Shown piece after piece: positions 54,369 through 61,752 of a stretch of 64,000 nt of DNA (positions are counted from its first letter, which is position 1; each line of letters begins with the position of its first letter). The stretch is from NCBI GenBank assembly GCA_041398005.1, contig JAWKVP010000003.1, forward strand, positions 248,001 through 312,000, in the 5' to 3' direction. Position numbers and translations under genes: made by a program. Source of the DNA: JAGREO01 sp020446285 (lineage in GTDB: Bacteria > Pseudomonadota > Alphaproteobacteria > Geminicoccales > Geminicoccaceae). The notes below the pieces were generated by a model that worked only from the letters and a program-made list of their open reading frames with translations, searched no databases and had not been told where the DNA came from.

Positions 54369-55262
54369 ATGACACCCGCCAGCATCCAGAAGATCCCGCT
54401 TCACTTGATCGACCGAAATGAGGATCAGCCGCGGCAAAGCTTCCCCGCCGACCATATCGAGGGACTGGCCAAATCGATTGAGGAAAACGGTCTCCTGCAG
54501 CCGATCACTGTTCGCAAGAAGCGCGACGGACGTTTCGAGATCATCGCCGGTGAGTGCCGGTTCCGCGCGCACCAGCTCCTCGAAGAGCGTGGTGGCCGAG
54601 CCTTGAAGATCTCGGCCGTGGTTCGAAAAACCACCATCGCGAACCGGGACATTATGGCGATTATCGAAAACCTGCAGCGTCGTGACGTCAACCTGATGGA
54701 AGAGGCCCGCGCCTACAAACGCATGCTCGACCACGGCTGGAGCGAAAGCGACCTCGCCAGCAAACTCGGCCTGAAGAACGTCGGGCGAATTCGTCAGCGC
54801 GTCGCACTTTTGAACCTCCGCGAGCAATATCAAGATCTTGTGGAAAAAGGTTCGCTCACGCCCTATCAGGCTCAATTCATGATGCGGCTCTCGACTGATC
54901 GTCAGGACCGGCTTTTCCGCGCGATCAAGGACGGCAAGTGTGAAGGTTGGGAAAAACTCAAGATGTATGGCGACACGCTTCACGAAGAGCAGCAGCAAGG
55001 ATCAATGTTCAGCGACGAGGAGACCGGCAAGATTTCCGAGGACGATGAGCGCGCCCTCACAACGATGGAGCGCAGGATTGAGGCTGTGGCCAGGATGGTG
55101 ACGAGCGGGTTTTCCGACGACAATGCCGTGACCATTTCACGCAAAGTCCGCCCGGATCGCGCAAATGAAATGGCCGATCGTCTCGACCTCATCGGCCGGC
55201 ATGTTCAGGATCTGGCCCGGCATCTCCGCAAGGGCGCCGCGCAATTGGATCTTTGCGCCTGA
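54369..55262 (+). CDS. ParB/Srx-domain protein (phage type)
   Basis: This 297-residue protein has a ParB N-terminal domain (IPLHLIDRNEDQPRQSF, GLLQPITVRKK, FEIIAGECRFRAHQLL), the ENLQRRDVNLMEEARAY box and a central HTH (LASKLGLKNVGRIRQRVALL). No ParA gene is nearby, so classical partition is unlikely. Phage ParB-like proteins serve as DNA-binding regulators, nucleases or helpers of DNA-modification genes, and the divergent methyltransferase-like neighbour fits the last. An upstream operator suggests repression in the lysogen. Confidence 0.85.
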   Translation: MTPASIQKIPLHLIDRNEDQPRQSFPADHIEGLAKSIEENGLLQPITVRKKRDGRFEIIAGECRFRAHQLLEERGGRALKISAVVRKTTIANRDIMAIIENLQRRDVNLMEEARAYKRMLDHGWSESDLASKLGLKNVGRIRQRVALLNLREQYQDLVEKGSLTPYQAQFMMRLSTDRQDRLFRAIKDGKCEGWEKLKMYGDTLHEEQQQGSMFSDEETGKISEDDERALTTMERRIEAVARMVTSGFSDDNAVTISRKVRPDRANEMADRLDLIGRHVQDLARHLRKGAAQLDLCA

Positions 55263-55291
55263 ATTGACGGCTGCGTTTCCGCGCCCTTCAA

Positions 55292-55309
55292 GTATCATTT
55301 TTTTATACA
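55292..55309 (+). promoter_or_regulatory. Phage operator and -10 box (site 3)
   Basis: The palindromic GTATCATTTTTTTATAC (55292-55308) overlaps TATACA (55304-55309). The -35 position (GCGCCC) is poor, so the promoter may need an activator or be weak. It precedes a small gene. Confidence 0.65.
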
Positions 55310-55332
55310 ATCTTCCAATGACTGGAACCACC

Positions 55333-55560
55333 ATGAAAACCCACCGCTCAATCGACCGCGACGCACCGAACTGCTCATCCATCACGATCTGGCCCGTCCA
55401 CGACTTCGCAGACCGTGAAACCGACGAGACGTGCTCTGTTGAATGCAGCCTCAGAGGCGCAGCGTTCTGGGCCGTCTCCGGGTGGCATGACGAAACCTAT
55501 CACGTCCATTTCATCGATTGTCCGACGTCAGCCTCGGCATTCGCCGCGGCCGTGAGATGA
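55333..55560 (+). CDS. Small phage protein, unknown function
   Basis: This 75-residue protein (MKTHRSIDRDAPNCSSITIW) contains several Cys and a Trp-rich core (FWAVSGWHDETYHVHFIDCP). I do not recognise it. An ATG at 55318 would make an almost leaderless start; the one at 55333 follows GGAACC. It is transcribed from the operator-containing site just upstream. Confidence 0.5.
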   Translation: MKTHRSIDRDAPNCSSITIWPVHDFADRETDETCSVECSLRGAAFWAVSGWHDETYHVHFIDCPTSASAFAAAVR

Positions 55561-55660
55561 TCCACCTACGGCATCCGAACCTCAGGACCATCGGATTGCG
55601 GAAGAGGAGGACGCGGAGCAGGAAGCCTGAGCCCCGGATCATCACGGCAATCGAAGTCCA

Positions 55661-55843
55661 ATGGCACGCCTGACGATGCGAAGTTTGCACGATGGTCTTG
55701 ATCGGCTTCTCCGCGAACTGTACCGGTGCGGAATGATCCTTGAGAACGGTCTCGATACTGTCGCCGCCCGGGAGGAGGTTCATCTCGAAATCCACCGGGA
55801 AAACCAGCGTGTGGCGAGGTTCGTCTATTCGGGAGGCGTGTGA
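55661..55843 (+). CDS. Small phage protein, unknown function
   Basis: This 60-residue helical protein (LHDGLDRLLRELYRCGMILE) has no recognised domain. Its stop overlaps the next start (TGATG), supporting real translation. The ribosome-binding site is weak. Confidence 0.45.
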   Translation: MARLTMRSLHDGLDRLLRELYRCGMILENGLDTVAAREEVHLEIHRENQRVARFVYSGGV

Positions 55844-56073
55844 TGCCAGTTTCCGCGCACAATCCGTTTTTCGACCGTGGAGCCGTTCTGCGAAATGCAC
55901 AGCACCAGCTCGAAGAGGAATGCGACGAACAGCAACGCGCTCGCGCCGAGGAGTTTTGGCCCTACGGCCTTGAAGCCCTCGACAATGAGCATCTGGCAAT
56001 CGCCGCGAACCTCATCGAACGCACCGTTTCCTGCAACCAAAGCAAAGCCGAAGGAAGATCCAATGACCGATGA
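55843..56073 (+). CDS. Small phage protein, unknown function
   Basis: This 76-residue acidic protein (LRNAQHQLEEECDEQQRARA) is mostly helical. The ATG overlaps the previous stop and follows GGGAGG. It overlaps the next gene by 11 bases. Function unknown. Confidence 0.5.
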   Translation: MPVSAHNPFFDRGAVLRNAQHQLEEECDEQQRARAEEFWPYGLEALDNEHLAIAANLIERTVSCNQSKAEGRSNDR

Positions 56074-56386
56074 CGACTATCTCGCGATCCTGCGCCTGTC
56101 GCGTGACGGCGACGATCTTTCCCCACGCCACCTGAAGTTGCTTGAGACGTGCGTCAACGGCTTCGCCAGTGAGGCCGGCGTTTTGGAACCGGAGCGCGTT
56201 CGACACCTCGGCGCGTGGCTCCTACCCGCCGAATGGAGGCACCCATGCCTGAATATCCGCTTTGGGCCTGGGAGGTCGTCAACCCTTCCGATGAGATCCA
56301 CTTCCGCGCGACGCGCGAGGTCGCCGAGCTGGTCGCAATCGATCTTCGGGACCAGGGCTGTTCGCCCGCCACGCGAACAGTGGTGA
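56063..56386 (+). CDS. Small phage protein, C-terminus doubtful
   Basis: The first 60 residues (MTDDDYLAILRLSRDGDDLS, FASEAGVLEPERVRHLGAWL) look like a genuine helical phage protein, and GGAAGA precedes the start. After about nt 56245 the frame runs for 140 bases across a well-supported gene in another frame and becomes Arg/Ser-rich. The real gene may have ended near there, with a small indel removing the stop. Confidence 0.4.
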   Translation: MTDDDYLAILRLSRDGDDLSPRHLKLLETCVNGFASEAGVLEPERVRHLGAWLLPAEWRHPCLNIRFGPGRSSTLPMRSTSARRARSPSWSQSIFGTRAVRPPREQW

Positions 56387-56550
56387 CGATCCGGCTTGAC
56401 CCTCCCGCCGAGGCCAACGAAGACGAAGCGCAAAAATCGCATCGAGACGTGGCCGAGAAATTCAAGGCCGCTCTCTCCGCCGCCGATCCCGCCTTGCGCC
56501 AGATCGCCGATGCCTTCGCGAGCTTCACGCTAGCTCCGCGCAAGATCTGA
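56245..56550 (+). CDS. Small phage protein, unknown function
   Basis: This 101-residue protein (MPEYPLWAWEVVNPSDEIHF, then a helical C-terminus KFKAALSAADPALRQIADAF) is preceded by GGAGGC. The family is not recognised. It is the last clear gene before a roughly 680-base stretch without an intact gene. Confidence 0.55.
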   Translation: MPEYPLWAWEVVNPSDEIHFRATREVAELVAIDLRDQGCSPATRTVVTIRLDPPAEANEDEAQKSHRDVAEKFKAALSAADPALRQIADAFASFTLAPRKI

Positions 56551-57001
56551 CTTCATCACGACGCCATCGGCAGGATGGACAGCGCCAACGCAGCATGCAC
56601 TCCGCTGCAAAGTGGAGCCAATCTCAAAGCGCACGTCCATGAACAACATCTGTGGCCGGGCCCACCAGCAGGCCGAGAAAATTCGCGCTATCGATCCCGC
56701 CAAAATCAAAGAAACCGCCAATGAACAATGAATGACCGCGAGCAATTGAACCCAAGTTCCTATCCATCGTATCGCGAACGGCAACCGCCCACGCAGCGCA
56801 CGTCCGGTGGTCGCCGCCGACCGTGAGCTATGACCGGCTGGCCGCGGAGGCCGCGTTGTCGGCGAGCGAGCCTACGCTGAAGGTGGATCCGCGTCGTGCT
56901 TGCCGGCGTTGGTCTTTGTCAGGCCGGCATTATCGCCTGGTCCTATGGCTTTTTCTGAGCTGAGACATGCCGTCCACATATATTCGTTTTGCGATTCATA
57001 A
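56551..57001. other. Gene-poor stretch with an eroded ORF
   Basis: No intact gene is visible. Between 56824 and 56958 two frames read SYDRLAAEAALSASEPTLKV and, after a shift near 56895, VLAGVGLCQAGIIAWSYGFF. This looks like a small membrane-protein gene broken by a frameshift. The remainder shows no coding pattern. Confidence 0.35.
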
Positions 57002-57019
57002 GTCTCATTTTTTTAGACT
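57002..57019 (+). promoter_or_regulatory. Variant phage operator with -10 box (site 4)
   Basis: GTCTCATTTTTTTAGAC (57002-57018) has the same 17-bp geometry and the same CATTTTTTT centre as sites at 55292 and 62895, but both halves carry the matching change GTAT to GTCT and ATAC to AGAC. It overlaps TAGACT (57014-57019). A TTGCGA (56989-56994) lies 19 bases upstream of the -10. Confidence 0.5.
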
Positions 57020-57025
57020 TTTCCG

Positions 57026-57132
57026 CATGAGTGCGGTATAGACACCTCGCCTTCGTTAGAGGCGTTTCCTCCCTAAAAAAAATGACAACCCATTAACCGG
57101 CGAGCCAGGAAATCTCGCCGGTTATTTTTTTT
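57026..57132 (+). ncRNA. Candidate small RNA with intrinsic terminator
   Basis: A unit of about 105 bases lies between the variant operator-promoter and a strong terminator. It contains no ORF longer than five codons. A small hairpin CCGCA-TGAG-TGCGG spans the predicted start (57023-57036), a second CGCC/GGCG stem lies near 57046-57064, and the terminator closes it. The family is not recognised. Confidence 0.45.
57095..57132 (+). terminator. Strong intrinsic terminator
   Basis: A perfect 10-bp stem, AACCGGCGAG (57095-57104) with CTCGCCGGTT (57114-57123), and a 9-base loop are followed by eight T (57125-57132). It ends the candidate small RNA. Confidence 0.85.
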
Positions 57133-57173
57133 CAAATCTATTCAATTATTATGATTTTTCTAAGCCAATTATA

Positions 57174-57202
57174 TTGAATCAAAAGTACAAAATTTTTATA
57201 CT
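57174..57202 (+). promoter_or_regulatory. Phage promoter with operator (site 5)
   Basis: TTGAAT (57174-57179) and TATACT (57197-57202) are 17 bases apart, with GTACAAAATTTTTATAC (57185-57201) overlapping the -10. It drives the DUF2786 gene. Confidence 0.8.
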
Positions 57203-57229
57203 TAAGCAGTCAAAGAAACGGAGTTCCCA

Positions 57230-57964
57230 ATGCCAGAAAATCGAAACAGAATTATTGAGAAGATCCGCGCACTCAAAGCGAAGACCACTGGAAATGGCTG
57301 CACAGAAGCAGAGGCAATGGCCGCGGCCGAGATGATCGACAAGATGCTGCGCAAGCATGGTGTCGACGTCGCGGAAATCGATGACCTCGATCCCGCCAAG
57401 CAGTTCGGTGAGCACGTCGTCAAAATTGAAGGGTGGCGGGAGATCATCGAGGCGCTGTTGAGCAGCATTGGCGATTACACGACGACAATCCCCTACTTCA
57501 CCAGCAGAGATCATCAGACGGTCACGTTCTTCGGGCGCCGCGAGAACATTGAGCTCGCAGATTATTTGGTCGATGTCATCATGAGGACCGTCAACACCGA
57601 AGCTTTCGCATTCTCGTTCACACAGGGACATTTCGGCGCTTCCGACCAGGCGATGAAGGAGCGATCATTCCTGATTGGAATGGGCCTTCGCATCAAAGAA
57701 AAGCTGGAGACGATGAAGGATGAGCGCTCGAAATACTATGTCCGCGAAACCGGTCGCGATCTGGTTGTCGACGAAATGGAGGAGACGCGCAGGATGCTGC
57801 GGGAAAATGGCATCCAGCTCACGAAGTGCACATCGAAATCCAGGCGACCTCAAATCGACCGTGATGCCTTCGATCGCGGTCAGCGTGAAGGTGACAATTT
57901 CTCAATCAATGCCGGCGTGAAAGGAAGTAACAGAGCGTCTGCCGGGCAAGCTTTGCTCCAATAG
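57230..57964 (+). CDS. DUF2786 domain phage protein
   Basis: This 244-residue protein has an N-terminal DUF2786-type helical region (IIEKIRALKAKTTGNGCTEA and EAMAAAEMIDKMLRKHGVDV). A C-terminal domain follows, commonly paired with it in phage proteins (TVTFFGRRENIELADYLVDV, AMKERSFLIGMGLRIKEKLE). Function is unknown; some relatives are near SprT-like proteases. ACGGAG precedes the ATG and an operator-promoter lies just upstream. Confidence 0.8.
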   Translation: MPENRNRIIEKIRALKAKTTGNGCTEAEAMAAAEMIDKMLRKHGVDVAEIDDLDPAKQFGEHVVKIEGWREIIEALLSSIGDYTTTIPYFTSRDHQTVTFFGRRENIELADYLVDVIMRTVNTEAFAFSFTQGHFGASDQAMKERSFLIGMGLRIKEKLETMKDERSKYYVRETGRDLVVDEMEETRRMLRENGIQLTKCTSKSRRPQIDRDAFDRGQREGDNFSINAGVKGSNRASAGQALLQ

Positions 57965-57975
57965 GAGCTATTTTC

Positions 57976-58004
57976 TGGACTTGAAAGTATAAATTTCTTA
58001 TACT
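57976..58004 (+). promoter_or_regulatory. Phage promoter with operator (site 6)
   Basis: The perfect palindrome GTATAAATTTCTTATAC (57987-58003) overlaps TATACT (57999-58004). TGGACT (57976-57981) lies 17 bases before the -10. It drives the next gene. Confidence 0.78.
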
Positions 58005-58040
58005 TTCTTCATTCATTTCGAACCCGTTGGAGTACCTGCA

Positions 58041-58466
58041 ATGCAGACATCGAGCTTTCGGACCTACACCGGAAAGGGGCGAATTTCGATTGCCCGTTCC
58101 GCACCCCGAGGAATGAGCGGATTTCGGATCTTCCGCGGCCTCGCACCAGGTGGATGGTTCCGATCCGTTGGCCCGCAAGTCTATGTCGAGAGATATTTCG
58201 GCGAAATCCTGGCGAAGCTCGATCCGAAAAAGACATTCGATCAGCTTCACGCTCTCGCACACCCTCACGAACCGGTGCTGCTGTGCTGGGAGAAGGCCCC
58301 GCTCTCCGTCGGTGACGACTGGTGGAAGATGCCAGGTCCGCACGATTTCTCGAATTGGTGTCATCGGCGAATGGTCGCCCGGTGGTTCGAGGAAAATCTC
58401 GGCGTGAGCGTTCCCGAGTTCAATCCAGCCCCTCCGGTCGAGCGCCAGGCACGCTTGATCGATTGA
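58041..58466 (+). CDS. DUF488-like phage protein
   Basis: This 141-residue protein has ISIARSAPRGMSGFRIFRGL near the start, VERYFGEILAKLDP in the middle, and the segment PVLLCWEK followed by FSNWCHRRMVARWFEENLG. The WCHR motif and overall pattern resemble DUF488-type proteins and a frequent phage hypothetical. Function unknown. GGAG lies about 10 bases before the ATG. Two strong hairpins follow the stop. Confidence 0.65.
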   Translation: MQTSSFRTYTGKGRISIARSAPRGMSGFRIFRGLAPGGWFRSVGPQVYVERYFGEILAKLDPKKTFDQLHALAHPHEPVLLCWEKAPLSVGDDWWKMPGPHDFSNWCHRRMVARWFEENLGVSVPEFNPAPPVERQARLID

Positions 58467-58479
58467 CGAGTTCTCCCCT

Positions 58480-58556
58480 GTCCCGCCGCCCCCCCCCCCA
58501 GCGTCACCGCGGCGGCGGGACCAATTGGCGGGGCTTCGGCCCCGCCTCTTCTTTTC
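58480..58556 (+). terminator. Double hairpin terminator
   Basis: Two consecutive hairpins lie here. The first has a perfect 11-bp stem (58480-58490 with 58511-58521) whose 3' edge of the 5' arm runs into an 11-C homopolymer (58489-58499). The second is GGCGGGGC-TTCG-GCCCCGCC (58527-58546) followed by TCTTCTTTTC. They separate the DUF488-like gene from the next cluster. Confidence 0.8.
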
Positions 58557-58576
58557 ATTCTGGTGAAGGAACACCC

Positions 58577-58909
58577 ATGAGTTATGAGACCATCATCCAG
58601 ATTTCGAGCCCGAGCGACGAGCGCGACCCGATGCGTGCGATCAACGTCAAGGTTCGCGACGATTCGGCGAGGTATGGAAGTCAAGAGCGCTCGCATTTGC
58701 TGGGCGAAATCAGCATTGCGGGCGTCATCTGCTACATTGAGCTGATCGAAGTCTTCGAAGACGAAGACGGCTTGCAGGTCGTGGCGGACGCGACATTCGG
58801 CGACCCCCTCTTCTGGCTTCACCAGATCGCCGGTGACAACGAACCGTTCGAAACGGTCGAGATCGACGGCCGGAGCTATGTCATTTGTGCGACCAATCAG
58901 GGAGGATGA
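58577..58909 (+). CDS. Phage protein, unknown function
   Basis: This 110-residue acidic protein (MSYETIIQISSPSDERDPMR, CYIELIEVFEDEDGLQVVAD) is not recognised. GAAGGA precedes the ATG. It lies just after a strong terminator, and no operator-type promoter precedes it, so it needs an unrecognised promoter or antitermination. It leads a run of four closely packed genes. Confidence 0.55.
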   Translation: MSYETIIQISSPSDERDPMRAINVKVRDDSARYGSQERSHLLGEISIAGVICYIELIEVFEDEDGLQVVADATFGDPLFWLHQIAGDNEPFETVEIDGRSYVICATNQGG

Positions 58910-58913
58910 GGTG

Positions 58914-59153
58914 ATGCCGAGCTACCTCGTTCAATGGAATATCGACGTCGATGCTGACAACCCTCTCAGGGCCGCCGAACAGGCGTGGGAGATCATGCGC
59001 CGGCATGGAAGCATGGCGAACGTGTTCGAGGTACTTGATCTCGAAAACGCCTCTTCCGCGCACATTGATCTCAGCGACCCCGAGAACAACGTTATTCAGC
59101 CCCTTGATGGCACCATCAGCCTCTTGGGCGAGATCAGGGAGAACATGCCATGA
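58914..59153 (+). CDS. Small phage protein, unknown function
   Basis: This 79-residue acidic protein (MPSYLVQWNIDVDADNPLRA, AAEQAWEIMRRHGSMANVFE) matches a frequently seen type of small phage protein with a ferredoxin-like pattern (VQWxIDxDADxPxxAA), function unknown. GGGAGGATGAGG lies before the ATG. The stop overlaps the next start. Confidence 0.6.
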   Translation: MPSYLVQWNIDVDADNPLRAAEQAWEIMRRHGSMANVFEVLDLENASSAHIDLSDPENNVIQPLDGTISLLGEIRENMP

Positions 59154-59335
59154 ACGAGATCACAACAAACCCGAGTGACGACGATTTCCGGGCCGCAGCC
59201 CGCACCATCTACGGAGAAGAGGGCAAGATCGAGATCGATGACGATGCCGTTGTCTCGCGCGGAGATGACGACGGCGCCTATGTGCAAGCCTGGGTGTGGG
59301 TCTATTCCAGCGATGCGGAGAGCGCCAGTGACTGA
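59150..59335 (+). CDS. Small acidic phage protein
   Basis: This 61-residue, very acidic protein (EEGKIEIDDDAVVSRGDDDG, AYVQAWVWV) has no recognised family. It overlaps both neighbours by a few bases, supporting translation. Confidence 0.55.
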   Translation: MNEITTNPSDDDFRAAARTIYGEEGKIEIDDDAVVSRGDDDGAYVQAWVWVYSSDAESASD

Positions 59336-59555
59336 AAACACGAACGCCCTCGCCGGCCTGCGCTGTCCGAATTGCGGGCAAAACGAGGCCTTTCAGATCG
59401 AGATCATGAAATGGGTCTCAATGACAGACCAAGGGCACGAAGATGATTTCGGCGATACATTCTGGGATAGCGACAGCCGATGCTTCTGCGACGAATGCGG
59501 TTATGGCACCGACGGAAACAGCCCGCGCGTGAAAGACTTCAGAGAGGCATCCTGA
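59328..59555 (+). CDS. Small zinc-ribbon phage protein
   Basis: This 75-residue protein has two CxxC knuckles, LRCPNCGQNEAFQIE and CFCDECGYGTDG, a likely zinc ribbon. The start is a GTG that overlaps the upstream gene by eight bases. It is convergent with and overlaps the VRR-NUC gene by 17 bases. Confidence 0.65.
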   Translation: MTENTNALAGLRCPNCGQNEAFQIEIMKWVSMTDQGHEDDFGDTFWDSDSRCFCDECGYGTDGNSPRVKDFREAS

Positions 59556-59973
59556 ACGGCCATTCCTGCCATCTGTCGACGATCTTTATTGCCTCAGCCG
59601 CCGAGCGCGCAACCCGATAATTGATCCCGAACAGGCTCGCCCAAGCCTCCACGTCGAGTTGTGCCTCAGTCTGTTTTGTCGTCGCCTTCAGCTCGATCAT
59701 GAGCGATCCCGGTGCCGGCAAGATGTAATCCGGCATCCCGGAGATCATGCCCTCAGCCCTCAGCTTCGCCGCTGCAATGCGAGATCGTCGCCCCTCGTTC
59801 GGGATGTGACACCACGGCCCCATGCTTCGCGCGCCTTCGATCATCCGGCGTCGCATGTCGGCAGCGAATGCGATGGCTTCCCGCCCCTCCGGGCCTGTGC
59901 GTCCATTGAAGCGTGGCACCGCCGCGAGGCGCAGCGCCAGATCCAGCGGCAAGGTGGCGTCCGATCCGACCAT
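59539..59973 (-). CDS. VRR-NUC domain nuclease
   Basis: This 144-residue protein of the PD-(D/E)XK superfamily has the VRR-NUC pattern: PNEGRRSRIAAAKLRAEGM, ISGMPDYILPAPGSLMIELK (catalytic Asp, then Glu-x-Lys) and a downstream Gln (KQTEAQLDVEAW). Phage members may act as Holliday-junction or flap-type nucleases. It shares one base with the HTH gene upstream, so the two are co-transcribed. Confidence 0.85.
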   Translation of the reverse strand: MVGSDATLPLDLALRLAAVPRFNGRTGPEGREAIAFAADMRRRMIEGARSMGPWCHIPNEGRRSRIAAAKLRAEGMISGMPDYILPAPGSLMIELKATTKQTEAQLDVEAWASLFGINYRVARSAAEAIKIVDRWQEWPFRMPL

Positions 59974-60389
59974 TATGCCGCCTTCGCCAACTCGCTACGC
60001 TCCGCCGCTTGCTCGAGACTTTCGTACCGGACCCGCCGCTGAACAGCATCGCGCCCGAGCATCCGGTCGCGTCTCTTGACCACCGCCATGTAGCATATCT
60101 CCAGCAGGCGGGCGACTTCACCCGGCGATTCAAGGTCCAGGAGCAACGCGGCGAACTCCTTGCTGGACGGCGTTTCGTTGGTCATCCATGGCACCCGACA
60201 CACACGCGGCCGAGCCGCCGTTGTGCCCGTGCCCTCGTTGTAGAGCGGGAATTTTTCGGGGTTTTCACGGATGCGCTTGTAGACTCCAGCCGGCGTAAGG
60301 CCAACGTCTCGCGCAATCTCATCGATCGACGCGAGGTCGTTCCACAACTCAATCATCCGCTCGAGCGACGCCGCCACTGGAATGCCCAT
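59973..60389 (-). CDS. Helix-turn-helix phage protein
   Basis: This 138-residue protein has an N-terminal HTH (SIDEIARDVGLTPAGVYKRI) and a second helical region (SPGEVARLLEICYMAVVKRR). It may be a DNA-binding accessory to replication or a regulator. Its own promoter lies at 60416-60445, inside the end of the upstream gene. Confidence 0.6.
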   Translation of the reverse strand: MGIPVAASLERMIELWNDLASIDEIARDVGLTPAGVYKRIRENPEKFPLYNEGTGTTAARPRVCRVPWMTNETPSSKEFAALLLDLESPGEVARLLEICYMAVVKRRDRMLGRDAVQRRVRYESLEQAAERSELAKAA

Positions 60390-60415
60390 TTCATTAAACC
60401 CGTCTATCTCGGATT

Positions 60416-60445
60416 TTTATACCAGCATGACAAGTCAATTTTCAA
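60416..60445 (-). promoter_or_regulatory. Minus-strand promoter with operator half-site
   Basis: On the minus strand TTGAAA (60440-60445) and TATAAA (60416-60421) are 18 bases apart. GTATAAAAATC at the -10 matches one half of the phage operator. It reads toward the HTH and VRR-NUC genes. Confidence 0.55.
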
Positions 60446-60878
60446 GTGCGAGGAGTGCCCGCATTCGCTTGCAAAGCTCCTGATCTGTCCACTTGTGGTG
60501 TTGGAAGATGATCTCCGAAACGCTTGGTCGGCTCCATTCGCGTGGATGGATTTCCGCAATCTGGCTCGAGTAGCCGAACCCGAGGCGGAGCAAGCGGGCA
60601 TCAAGCGTTTCCTTCCCACCACCGAGCCGCGGCCGATTGCCATGCCCATGCTCGGCCGCGTAGGTCATGACCGCCGATCGCAACGCAGCGGCCGTCGGAA
60701 ACCGGCCATCCTCGGCGTAGGTCGACAGAACATGTCGCAGAGCATCGCCATCCAGATCCCGAAGCCGATCGAAATAGGCCTGGTCTTGCAGCTCGGTACG
60801 CTCAGCCTTCGACCGCACGTCGTAGGCGAGCCGTAAGCTCGTCATCAGCGTCACGAATTCTTTCATGGTCATCGACAT
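60435..60878 (-). CDS. Phage replication accessory protein (helicase-loader-like)
   Basis: This protein of about 147 residues is helical with YFDRLRDLDGDALRHVLSTY and AEDGRFPTAAALRSAV, a pattern reminiscent of phage helicase-loader/inhibitor proteins. Its 5' end overlaps the replication-protein gene by 77 bases in another frame. The start MSMTMKEF is chosen; an upstream start would lengthen the overlap. The role is inferred mainly from position. Confidence 0.5.
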   Translation of the reverse strand: MSMTMKEFVTLMTSLRLAYDVRSKAERTELQDQAYFDRLRDLDGDALRHVLSTYAEDGRFPTAAALRSAVMTYAAEHGHGNRPRLGGGKETLDARLLRLGFGYSSQIAEIHPREWSRPSVSEIIFQHHKWTDQELCKRMRALLALEN

Positions 60879-61752
60879 TGGCAATCTCCGCTTGATGCTG
60901 CGCGCGCTGGATGCCGCGCCTCGCGCCTTCAATCACGCCGTCTTCCCGCCGGTCGGCGATGGGATCGGCCTTGTCCGTGCTCAAATCATCGCTCCACCGC
61001 TCCTGATGCAACCAGGTTGCAGCGTGCGGGATGAACTGCGTTTCTTTCGCCTCTGCGTCCCAATGTGCTTTCTGCACACACAGCGCCTGAACGAGCCGCT
61101 TGGCGGTGTGCTTGCGCGCCTGTTTGACGAATTTCCGCTTCGCTTCGCCCTTGCCGACCTTGCGCGGATACATGGGCCAGAACCGCTCTTCGAAACATGC
61201 CGCGAAAGCCGCATCAGTTCCGATCACATTGGACTTTCCGTCATCGCGAGATGACGAATAGTCAGACTGAGACTCTGAATCTGATTCTATAGATTCAGTA
61301 GTGGCAGGAGACTCTATAGAGCTAGTGCTAGTGCTAGTGGGCTTATCTTGTTGGCTGGCATTTTGGTTTTCCAACGGATGATTTTTTGTTGTTTTTGAGA
61401 GGCTTGGATTGCCGCCTTTCTTTCCATTTTCTCTCAACTTTCTCCGCCGATTCTCATCCCTCTCCATTCTCCGACTCACCAGCACGCCGCCCTTGGTTCG
61501 AGAGGCCACGCCCATTTTCACCAGCTCTTCGATGCGAGCTTCAACGAGTTGCGGGTCCGTGTGCGTGAGCGTGGCAATCTGCGCTGGTGTCGGGACAACA
61601 CCCTTCACGAGCAGGTGCCCCGGTCGATCCGACTCGACCATGACAAGCAACATCTCCCACCAAAGTAGACGCGCACCTTCCGAGCACATCATCAGCGCCG
61701 GATCCGAACGCCAATCCGCTCCGTAGACGAAGATACCTACACGCTTAGGCAT
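60802..61752 (-). CDS. Phage replication initiator-type protein
   Basis: This protein of about 316 residues has an N-terminal winged-helix part (MCSEGARLLWWEMLLVMVES, TPAQIATLTHTDPQLVEARI). A low-complexity Ser/Thr/Asp-rich linker follows, then a C-terminal domain FWPMYPRKVGKGEAKRKFVK with FIPHAATWLHQERW. That C-terminal pattern is typical of phage replication proteins next to helicase loaders. It is the first gene of the minus-strand early operon, with an operator-controlled promoter at 61879-61907. Confidence 0.78.
   Translation of the reverse strand: MPKRVGIFVYGADWRSDPALMMCSEGARLLWWEMLLVMVESDRPGHLLVKGVVPTPAQIATLTHTDPQLVEARIEELVKMGVASRTKGGVLVSRRMERDENRRRKLRENGKKGGNPSLSKTTKNHPLENQNASQQDKPTSTSTSSIESPATTESIESDSESQSDYSSSRDDGKSNVIGTDAAFAACFEERFWPMYPRKVGKGEAKRKFVKQARKHTAKRLVQALCVQKAHWDAEAKETQFIPHAATWLHQERWSDDLSTDKADPIADRREDGVIEGARRGIQRAQHQAEIANVDDHERIRDADDELTARLRRAVEG

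Noticed and set aside
54369..55262. ParB-like gene as a plasmid partition system
   Set aside because: No parA gene or parS-like repeats nearby, and the gene sits in a phage early region with a phage operator.
55511..55999. 162-codon minus-strand ORF in the early region
   Set aside because: Antisense to three coupled small plus-strand genes with ribosome-binding sites.
61300..61360. Short tandem repeat (CTAGTG units) as a possible regulatory repeat or CRISPR
   Set aside because: It lies within the replication-protein gene and encodes its Ser/Thr linker; no spacer-repeat array exists in the window.
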